Shown here: one piece after another, positions 9,601 to 20,900 of the stretch | Position numbering within the stretch: the stretch's first letter is position 1 | Layout of the letters: each line of letters opens with the position of its first letter | Origin: Bedellia somnulentella | Lineage: Eukaryota > Arthropoda > Insecta > Lepidoptera > Bedelliidae | Reading direction: 5' to 3' | Assembly: GCA_963576735.1 (NCBI GenBank) | Contig: CAUYWD010000245.1 | Location: 38,781-102,780 of the forward strand | DNA length: 64,000 nucleotides | Position numbers and translations under genes: made by a program | Notes under the pieces: model-generated | Databases searched by the model: none | The model's input: only the letters and a program-made list of their open reading frames with translations | What the model was told of the DNA's origin: nothing

Positions 9601-11895
9601 TGCCGGCTCGCACACCTTGCGTCTTTCGTACCTGTTTTGATTTATTGCGTAGCCACTTGTCGCTAACTTCACAAACACAAAGTCTCGTGGCGGGTACTGT
9701 ACCTATTTAATTGATTTGAATCTACGTTAATATTAAGTAACGACTTTTATACGAATATAAGATTAATTAATAAAAATAATACAAACATACCTATGTCTTT
9801 CTTTATATAATTTTCTCCAAAGAGTGCTTCCCCAACTTCTTCCCAAGCTTTATTTTTTGCATCTTTGTTTTTATAAAATTCATCCGATGAATCCCATAGC
9901 AATGGTCGACAGCGAACTTCCTCGATCAACCGTCCCGTATCGATGTAATTCTGATTCATTTTGGCGGCGACAGTACACATGCGCGCGTCCGATCGGCGTG
10001 ACTGTGTAACGCACACTGGACACTGTAGCTCCTTGCCCGCGCGCGGTTGAAAGGCGCGGCCGAAATACCGTCAGCGCGGGCCATCCGCGCGGTTTATTTT
10101 ACTATGTAACGATCTAAGGCACTCAAAGCTCGTCACCCGCGACGCGTATCAACCGCGCTGGCGAAAGCGGCACTATAAAACCAGCCTTAGTTAAACATAC
10201 ATACATACATACATATACTCACGGCTATAAATCCCTCAAAGGGGTAGCCAGAGCTAAAGAACTAGTAGTTCCTCAGCCACGTTTGGAAAATTGAGTGGGG
10301 AAAAGATGGCAAAATAAAGGTTATTGGTGATGGGTCTCCAACCGCATCGCCCAAAAATCCCTTAAAAGCCCCAATACCGTTAGTCGCCTCTTACGTACAC
10401 CCACCGGCAGAAATGGGGTAGTGTTATTCTAAGCCGACACTACACAGCAACTTAGTTAAAATGTGACACATTTGCGTACAACCAACGTTCACAAATTAAT
10501 CCTTATATTCCATTACATTTCCAGCGAATCAAAACCAGGTCCAAGCAAACCCGAGTCAGAGAAGTCAGAGAACGAGTCGATAGAGCAAGAGGAGATGGAG
10601 CAGCGAGAGGAGAGTGAGATCGCGTACGGAGCCTACAGAGGAGGGAGTTACTCTCCGAAACTCTTGGCAGAGGATGAGTTGGCTGGAGTTGAGATAAGAG
10701 ATGCGGAGGAAGATGCTGCTAGGTAAATATTATCTTATACATAACATAACATAAACGTTCACGCCGAATATCCCCGAAGGGGTTGGCAGAGGTACTAATA
10801 TCCCTGAACATCACGTGACTTTGTCACCTGGTGTTCAGAGTACCCACGTTTTGCATGGACAGTGTACTCACGTGATAGGGGGCAGGCCTATCGCCGTTTT
10901 GTACGAATACACTGTCACATGACTAAGTACAACTCAGCCATGTGGGTTTCCTCACGATGTTTTCCCTCACCGTTAACAACCATGATAAATTTACCACACA
11001 TATGTCTTTAGAAAAGACAAATTGGTGTAGGCCCAACCCAGGATTTGAACACTAGTCGTTTGCACGATAACCGAGTGTTCTACCCACTGGGCTATCGCGG
11101 TTGCTTATACTTATATTATCTTATACTAAGTAGTAATTGCTATTTCTAAAAATATTATACGAACATATAACGTTTAATTAGAATGTTTTGTTCATGAAAA
11201 CCTCATGTGGGGATTATCACAAATAAATAAAGGAAAGTAAAATTTCTACACTACTCAAAAAGTGATACTATAGCTCAATTGGCAGAGCGACGGGGCGTAT
11301 ACCTGGAGGTCGTGGGTTTGATTCCCGCCGGTGTCGAAATTTTACTTTCCTTTATTTATTGTATAATGTTTAGTTTTTTATAAACATATTTCGCACCTGA
11401 TATCAAAATCGTCTTCGGATTTTGGGTCCTACGAGGTTTTCCTTCATTAGCATTACCTTCCACATTGGCTCTGTATATTTTTTTCACCAATTTACTATAT
11501 TCAGTTCTCTCTATGTGCTCAAACCATCTGAATATTCCTTTTTATATCTTTTTTAATAGTATTATCTTTCACGCTGCGTTTCTCACTTGATCACATAACC
11601 TAACATTACAAACTTTTCTGAGGGATCTTAATTCTACTGCATACACTCTACTCTTATGTTATTTCTGCCACACACAACATTCACTGCTATACATTCTCAG
11701 ATACATGCATCATTTGGGCGGTTTCAGACAAACCGATTAAATAGTTAAATATAAGTATCTTCCTTCTTTTCCTCAATCTATACTTATAATAAATCTGTAG
11801 AGAGGTCAATTCTGTACATGAAATATATTTTCAAAATAACCATCAGGTGGTGATAAGGGATCGATACTGATGCCAAAAATGCATTCAGTAAAATT

Positions 11896-11933
<38 letters not shown>

Positions 11934-14900
11934 GGTTTGTATGTTCCTTATGGAAACAAAAACTACTCGACGGATTTTAACGAAACTTGGTACAATTATT
12001 CTTCATACACCTGCGCAGGTTTTTGTATACTTTCCAGCAGAGTAGTAAAGGGGAATTTTGGGAAATTTTGGGAAAACGGGAGAAGTTACTCCATTTTTTA
12101 AGCTAACGTCGCGTGTGCAGCCTCAATGGTTAAACTTACATAGAAATCATGTGTGACGGAAATATTCTCCATAAAATTATCTAAAAAAAAATCTTGAGCA
12201 GTTTATGTCTATCTTTTACGGTTGACTCACAATAACAAGTGTAATTCCTGATAGCTTAGCAGTTTGGAACATTCTTATTATATTTGTTTACTCTTACGTT
12301 TGTAAACCTCTCACTCATCCCTAATTTAAAAAAGGTAACATCATTACCTATTCAATAAAAAAAGAATCATAGAAATCGGTAGACAAACACCGAAATTATA
12401 CATAAAATAAGCCATTGCGCCCGTGATCAAAACCAAATCTTTACTAATTTACATATAACATACTAGATGGCGCCAGTAGTTGCATCCTACAACACGTAAT
12501 GATTTATTTTTTAGATGTTATAAATACTTCATAGCGTTTTATTCGGAAATACTGAACCGTTCATCAAAGCGCATTTAAAATCATAAAACTACACTGTTTA
12601 GGGAGTGCTATAAATTTAATAAATTGAAAACATTGCGCTGAATTTCACAATGCTTGAGCAGTGAATGAAGAAAGAAACCTCAGATATTTAAAAAAACAAC
12701 GCTACCCGTGCGAAGCTGGGACGATCCACTAGTCCAATTATATTACAATCCCTTTCGCATCCATTTAAATAAAAACCTTCCTAACACTCATGTCAACTAA
12801 CTAGACTCAACAACATTTCCAGACTCCACTACCTTCGCGCGCGACTCCACAGCTCCTCAGCCCCCGAACCACCACAAGGGGCCGCAGGGGCCACAGGGGC
12901 AGATGGAGAACGCCTTTTAATGGCAGCAGCGGGTGCGGCCGGGGAAGGAGAGGCTCAGTTCAGTGTGGAAGTGGCCTTAGCGGCTGGGGGCGGGGATTGG
13001 AGGGGGAAATACAGGCCGAGGAAGCCGAGATATTTCAATCGGTGAGTTTAATTTAGCTGTTGTAGATAGATAGATAAATAACTATTTGTATATGATAAAT
13101 TGAAGAAATAATTAAAAAAGAGTCTGGTCTGGAAAAAATCTCAGCTAAAATAAAAAAAATACATCATGTAATTTGACCATATGTTTTTTTTATTTTAGCT
13201 TAGGCTAAGAAACTCACCATACTTTCCCAGTTTGATTTAGACAGTGCTCATTTTTAATTATTTTAAAAATTACAATATTTTAGATAATCATTCCATAGGC
13301 AAAGTTGTTTAGTTTGATGTCTTTAATCGATTCAAAATATAAAAAGGGTATGTTTTAAAAACGGGGTCTAGGCCAATTGGTTTGCTATTGCAAATAATTT
13401 GATTTGGTTAAGAATTATTATAGAATTATACACGCATACACCTAAACGTGAACTGTTCGTCATTTCTATTTATTATATAATTTAAATCTTTTTGTTCATG
13501 AAAACCTCATGTGGGGATTATTACTTTATTTATTCTCTATGCTGTGTAGTGTCGGCATAGAATAACACTACCCCATTTCTTCCGGTGGGTGTACGTAAAA
13601 GGCGACTAACGGATTTGGAGCCTTTAAGGGATTTTTGGGCGATGTGGTTGAAGACCCATCACCGAAAACCTTTATTTTACCATCTTTTCCCCACTAAAAT
13701 TTCCAAACGTGGCTGAGGAATTTCCAATTCCTTAGCTCTGGCTACCCCTTCTAGGGATTTATAGCCGTGAGCATATGTATGTATGTATGTATGTTATTCT
13801 CTATCTATTTATTATATGTTTTGTTATGACGTCTAAAATTATATTCAGTAGTTCTACTTTATGCACGACATCCGTGATCCTGTGGTTAAAGTAAAGTAAA
13901 AGTAAAGTAAAGTAAAGTTTATTAAGTAATTAAGCCTAATACAAATCAGCTAACATACAATATATGAAAAATACATTGTGAAATTGGACATATGGTTGGC
14001 TTGAGGGGTTATGCATTATACATTGATGCCTATAATAGACGTAAGTCTGTGCTATAGGCTTCAAACACTGCATTAAATCAGTGCCAGCTTACAAATGTTT
14101 CTTAAAAAATGCTCTTGGCTCACAATAATCTTTTTAATTTAAAATAAACTATGCTAATAAATAAAACAAAAAGTAAAGAAAACAATTTTGAAGAAATCTA
14201 CTCTTACAAATATAGAAAAAAAACAAAAAAACAATGAACTAAAACCATTAGAACCCATGTTATTTTTGTGGGAGAAGGAGTAATTCAGTACTATTATAAT
14301 AATTTTTTTTTAGCCAGGATACTATCAGTCTTTTACATTCCATACGATTAAGGTGGACAACAGGAAAAGCTTTATTTACTATATTAAACAGGAAGGGACC
14401 CAAGAAGCAGTAATAACGGTTGCTGAATTTAGTTTTCAGTCGTATGGAGGGCACTATCATTCTATTGCGCTTTGTTAGAATCTCGTTGGGAGGGGTATCA
14501 GTGTGCTGCTTAAGTACATTGTATAGAATGAAGAGTTGCCTAACTGTGAGTACGTCCCACTCTACGTATAAATCTTTTGTAGGGTAAAAACGTGGTTTTT
14601 GTAAACTAACTTTCAAAACCGCCCTCTGGGCCCTCTCAAGACATATAAGGTGAGATTTGGCAGCACCACCCCAGGACGTTATACAATACGTTAAAAGTGA
14701 TTGACAGAGGGCTAGATAAATAGATTTAAGGAGATCATGGTCAGCAGCATGTCGTATATTTCTAAATATATATATTAGTTTCCGGACTCGCTTTGTGAGG
14801 TACTCTATATGATAGATAAAGCTCAGTCTGTGGTCAAGGATAACTCCCAAATATTTAACCGTCTCAACTTTTTTTAGACATATGCAGGAGCAATCGTTTG

Positions 14901-17900
14901 AATTCGAAGGATGTGGGCAATTCACTCGTATAGAAAATTTATCGGGCAAAGGCATTGCTCTATTTGATATTGCGAAAGTAATGTAGTTGGTTTTGGAAGT
15001 GTTAAGGGATAAGCGGTTGTTAAACAACCATGAGTTTACGCGGTCAAACCCATCCCTTGCACTATCAAAGACCTCTTTCCAGGTATTACCCACGAAAGAA
15101 AGAACCGTGTCGTCAGCAAAGGAGATAATATTTCCATTTGGTATGGACAGATTACACAACTCATTCATGTAAACGAGGAATAATATAGGGCCCAGTAGAC
15201 TACCTTGGGGTACACCATAATGTATTCAATTCAATTCAATTTTTATTTAGGTGGCTTCAATCGTGTTTGCCACAATTATTTCGCCAATGTCGAGTAAAAC
15301 GCAAGAAAGGCACCTTATGTGAGATTGGCCGGTGAATTTACATCTCAAATGAAAAAACTTGAAGACTCTCGAGTTAACACAAACCTAGAACAAAAAATTA
15401 GTAAATTGGACGACACAATTTAAGTACAACACAAAATACATGATAGGTAAAATACGTACAATAAAATAGGACAACACAATTAGTTTACAATTTTAAATTA
15501 TTACTAAATATAAAACGACACAAAGTAGAAAAAAAGGGAGAATCAACTAAGGACAACAGATATCTCATATTAGTAGGGAGAGGAATAGACGGAGGAATAT
15601 ATTCATAAAGGGAAGGAGTTAATGGACAACCAAAGAATAAATGATCGACAGATCCCTCAGCCAGGCCACACTCGCACAGCGAATGATCCCTCACCCTGAT
15701 CTTTGTAAGAAAAACAGGAGTACATGCATGCCCAAGACGTAGTCTAGTAATTGTGGATAAAACCCACCTATCAATATTATGAAATCGGCGACGGGTGAAC
15801 CACGGTCGAGATGGAATTTGAGGTTGGATATTGCCGTAGTGAATACCTTTTATCAGTTTCGAGCGGTCCCATAAATTCTGCCAAGACTCTAACATACGAG
15901 GTTTCGCCAAAGCGCAAAGATCGTGAACATATATGAATGGATGGCGTTCGGAAGCTGAACCGATTGCGTTTTTCGCGTAGGAATCAACAACTTCATTATC
16001 ACTAATACCGGAGTGGGAGGGTATCCATGCCAAAACAACATCCAGGTCACGTTGTAGACAGTCATATAAACAATCTCTTATGTCCAGAATTAGAGGAAAT
16101 TTGGTCTTTGAACGAAAAGGATTTGACGTAATCGTTTGCAAGACAGATAAGCTGTCTGAGAATATAACAGCTTTAGAAATATTATGCGCCAAAATATATT
16201 TCAACGCTTCCAAGATAGCGAGGGCTTCTCCAGTGAACACTGATGTTTGGGGTGGGGATGAGAAACTTAAAATAATTTTGAATTTTGGGATCCATACAGC
16301 TGAACCAACGTTTTCCATATTTGAGGACTTAGATGCGTCTGTAAAAAGGTAAAGCCAATTCTTCCACCTGGAAGAGCAAATTTCCAAAAAAAGTGAGTTA
16401 GCACCTGGGGAATCTTTTGCAATACCTAAATTACAAACGACGGGAGGGGAAAATGTGAGGGAAGGAAACGAGTGTCCAAAAAGCGGGTTCCGATCTAACT
16501 GAAAAACTGGAGACGAAAGATCACATAAAAACTTAAAACTTTTGACTATGGGTGGAATATTATCACTATTGTCTAAAATGTTGGATAGATTCTTCAACTT
16601 TGGAATAAGGGGGTGGGAAGAATTTTGAAAAACTTTAAAAACAAAACGGTCTGAAAGAAATTGGTGACGAAGGCTTAATGGAGCCTCGCAACATTCTACC
16701 TGCATAGCATTAATAGCAGTTGTTTTCATTGCACCCAAGATTATGCGTAAACAACTCGCCTGGAGGCGAGTCCATTGTAAAAGGGAAGACTTCAGTACCG
16801 GTAGTAGTAGAAATGAAGCGTAATCAAATTGGCTACGAACAATAGCATTATATAAAATTTTGAGGGTTTGCGGATGAGAACCCCATCGAACACCAGAAAG
16901 GGCTTTTAGAACATTTATACCCTTTTCGCATTTTTCAGCTATATAGTTGAAATGAGCAACACCGTTTAACTTGGAGTCTAGGATAACCCCTAAGAACTTC
17001 ACCTTATTAACAACATGGATCGACGTTTCTTGAATTAATATGTTCACGTCAGGGATTACTCGTTTTCGTGTAAAAACAACGGCGTTACTTTTAGAAGGAG
17101 ACAGAGAAAGACCGCGATCAATTAGATAGGTATTTAAGTAATTTAAAGCAGTATTCATTTTATGCGCAGCATCTTCGAGGGATTTAGACGCAGTGTAAAG
17201 ACATATGTCATCCGCATACTGCAATACCTCACAGAATCCACTCACACTTTGTTCCAGGTCGTGTGTATAAATACTGAACAGGAGAGGACTGAGAACAGAT
17301 CCCTGTGGTAGACCTTTCCAGACCGTTCTTTGACAAACAATATTCCCATTATCCCGTATTAACAGAATCCTATTCATAATCAGGTTGCATATGAAGTGTG
17401 TGAGCCTCATAGGGATATTCAGATGTAGCATGACCTGCCTGAGCACCTGAAGCAAAACATTGTCATATGCAGCGTTAATATCTAGAAAAGAGCCCAACAG
17501 GTACTCTTTTCGACCAAAAGATGAACGAATGTCTGTAGTTAGAACAGCTATGCTATCCATAGTTCCCATTCCCTTTCGAAAACCAAACTGTGACTTGGCT
17601 AAAACATCTTGACTTTCCAAAAACCATTCTAGACGGTTCTTAAGAAGATGCTCAGTAATTTTCACAAGAACAGAAGATAGGGCGATCGGGCGGTAGGACG
17701 AAGACTCAACCGGGCTCTTGCCATACTTAAGTAATGGAATGACAATCTGCGACTTCCAAGATTCAGGTAGAGAACCAGACATAAAGAAGCTGTTAATTAA
17801 GTTGAGGTACATTACTTTAGTAGAATCATTAGATTTATAGATGAAGGAATACGGAATACCATCCACTCCAGGAGCTGAGTCGGATAAGCCACTCAAAGCT

Positions 17901-20900
17901 GAGGACAGTTCACTAAGAGTAAAATTTTGGTCAAAAGTATTATTAGAAGAGAAAGTAAAAGGTATAGGGAGTAGGTCAATAGACGGAACTGAAGGTGGAG
18001 CTAATTTATCTATAAATTTATTGAGCCACAAAGAGGAATCATTTGAAGAAGGAGAGGTGGAAGATATGCCTTGTCTGAATTTTTTCAATTGTTTCCAAAC
18101 TACGGATGGGGGAGTTTTAGGTGAAAGTGACTCACAGTAGGATCTCCAACCATATCTTTTTTTCTTATTTAAAAGTCTCCTAGTAGCAGCAGCAACTTGT
18201 TGAAATTTACAATAATTTTCAAAAGATATATTACCAGCAAAAGCCAGTTCAGCCTCATATCTTTTGCTCACTGCATTTGAGCATTCAGCATCCCACCAGG
18301 GAGGAGAGGAATATTTTTGTCTTCCACTTTTAATGGGGAAGGATTCATCGGCAGCTGATTTAATTCCATCAACAAACCTATTGTAAACTTCAATGGCATT
18401 ACTGTTGGACACGGGTGGCAGAGAGGAGATTTTGGTCTCTAAAGAGGAAGCATATTCAGTCCAGACTATTGGAGAAGAAGGCAGTCGATATTTTAACAGG
18501 GGGTTAGGATCTGGTGAGGGTGGGGAATTTGAAGGGAAAGAAATGATGATGGGGTAATGGTCACTACCACAGGAATCAGCGAGGGTCCGCCATGAGATAG
18601 AGGAAGCAATAGAAGGGGAGGACAAGGAAAGGTCCACAGCACTCTTCCAGTTTTGCGAGGGGTTTACCCTCCGAGTCGGGGAACCATCATTCAAAAGGCA
18701 AATATTAAGGTCATGTAGCATTTCCAAGAAAGTGTATGAGATAGGGTCACAATAATAGCTACCCCAAATTGTGTGATGAATATTAAAATCACCCATCACA
18801 ATAATAGGGGCAGGAAGGGAAGAGAGCATATTCTTAATTTCAGACACAATGGAATGAGAAGGTGAGTATATATAAAGAGAAACCACAGTAAAATCTTTCA
18901 TCTTTACTGCAACAAAATTGAAACCATTACTGTGAGAAGGTATTTGCATTAGTTGATAAGGACTATTGTGTTTGATGAGAATGGCACAGCCACCCCATCC
19001 ATCATCTCTGTCATCCCGTAGACAGGAATATCCTGGTACTCGTACATGAGTACCAGGGACTAACCACGTCTCAGAGAGGGCAAAGACAACGGGGGAGAAT
19101 TGTTGTGCTAAAAGAGAGATTTCATATTTCTTGTGTCTAAGACTTTTCATGTTCCACTGTATGAGGGTTAGATCCATTATTAATAAAAGGAGCAAGATTT
19201 GAAAGTAAAGAGGCAACGTGGTTCGGTATAAATTCATCACACTTGTTAAGCAAGTTGATGAGAGTCGATATTAGAAGTTCCATGAGGTTTTCATTGGGGG
19301 AAAGAGAGGAATTGGATAAACCGCAACCATTTTTCAGAGAAGATGGGGGGTCGGAAACTATTGCTTGATGAGCTGCCCGGTTGTACCCTTTTTGCAAAGG
19401 AGCACGGGGCTTTGGAGAATAAAAGACAGTTTTCTTATATGCAGATATCTGTGGTGATGAAGGAGAAGAAATAGTTGGAGACAAGGGCGTAGGGGCAAAA
19501 AGAGTTGATGCAACATCAGCATAAGACCTTCTCACAGCAGGAATTCTTGATGAGGCCTCAAAGTAGGAGATAGAGTCCTGTGACATCAATAGTTTAATAT
19601 CTTTTTGACGTTTTTGTTCTGGGCAATTCTTGTGAGTGGCAGCATGGTTACCCGAATAGAAAAGGCATGACATTTTATCTGATACCAGTTCACAGCTTTC
19701 ACTGGAGTGCTCTCCCTGGCATTTAGAACAGCGTTGTTTTGACCTGCACTGTGCTTTGATGTGACCAAAACGACAACAGTTTAGACATTGAATGGTTGGT
19801 AGCTGATAAAGTTCTACAAGCAGAGAGTTTTTGTAACTAAAAACTCTCTCTGGCAAAATTTGACCTTGAACAGTTATTACCACTGACTGAGTGGGAACCC
19901 AAGACACTAAACCCTCATTAATGACTTTACGGTTCAGTCGTCTAGCTTTTAAAACTATACCACAACCTGTTGGCAACTCAAGTGATTCTACGAATTCATT
20001 CATTTCCCATTCAACAGGGACACCACGTACTAGCCCCATTTTCATCACACTGAATGATGGGATAGTAGCCTTTAGTTTATTGCCTAAAAGGATAGGGTGG
20101 GAAAGGAATTCGTTGGCCGACTGGGCAGATAAAAACTCTACTGCTACCCTGTTTCTGCCGACACCTTTTATACCGTCGATTTTAATATTTTTAATATTGT
20201 TACGATAAAGTAATTGACCGATTTTGATGGGGCGAATGGTAGTACCGGCTGAGGGATCTGACTCCGTTCGACTAATATGGACTACATATGGACCCTTGTC
20301 CGATAAAGAATAGTTGTTAATACCCTCAGCTAGTAAGGGGTGAACATATACGGCTTGGATTGATGCATTTGTAATATCCGGGTTAATTATCGTTTTTTTA
20401 TTTGTAGGAGCCGGGAGATCGTCACTGCGTTGCCTTTTTCGGGCCTCTTTGGTTATCGGACTAAATAAATCCAGAGATTCCGTAGAATTCATAACATTAT
20501 CCTCCTGGTCAGGAGGATCTGGAGGTCGAGGGGGAGTTTTGAGGTTATTCATATTTAAACATATGAATAACCTCGGAAATATAAGGAGTGTTAGTTATAA
20601 ACACTTACCACCACTTAAAAACACACAAACAAGAGAGATTACAAGTAATAGTTAGTAAAACACTAAAATAACAACAAACGAAAATTATCACAAGTGCCTT
20701 TCATGCAATCACGACAGCGAAAAAAAAAAAAACACCATAATGTATACCCTGTTCGGAGCCGACTAAGCCATCAATTTTGACGCATTGGGTACGTTCAGTC
20801 AAGTAATTTGAAAATAACTTAAGCTGTAAGTCACGAACACCCAATTTTTCCATCTTATCAATTAGAAGAGGGGACCAGGTCGTGTCAAAGGCTTTTGTTA

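Larger units (their letters stand above)
8238..10186. mobile_element. Defective PIF/Harbinger element
   Basis: TIRs begin GGCTGGTTTTA and the TSD is TTA on both sides (8235-8237 and 10187-10189), as in PIF/Harbinger. The element keeps the two-gene layout of the superfamily, a nuclease gene (+) and a MADF/Myb-like gene (-), but both are internally deleted. It sits in a cactin intron; SINE-B later inserted at its right edge. Confidence 0.85.
15226..20731 (-). mobile_element. Full-length I-type LINE with 14-bp target duplication
   Basis: A 5.5-kb element with two intact overlapping ORFs, flanked by perfect direct repeats ACACCATAATGTAT (15212-15225 and 20732-20745). The 3' end (left) has a short (AATTG)n tail; the 5' end starts after an A/T run near 20719-20731. 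ORF1 has zinc knuckles and ORF2 has endonuclease, RT and RNase H, the layout of the I group. It inserted into the RT gene of the older LINE. Intact frames and a perfect duplication mean a recent insertion. Confidence 0.93.

Noticed and set aside
11265..11335. Functional tRNA gene
   Set aside because: Boxes and D/T stems look good, but the anticodon arm pairs poorly and the sequence is part of a repeated cassette.
13541..13794. Conserved regulatory element upstream of cactin exon 5
   Set aside because: It is one of many SINE-B copies, with a perfect target duplication.
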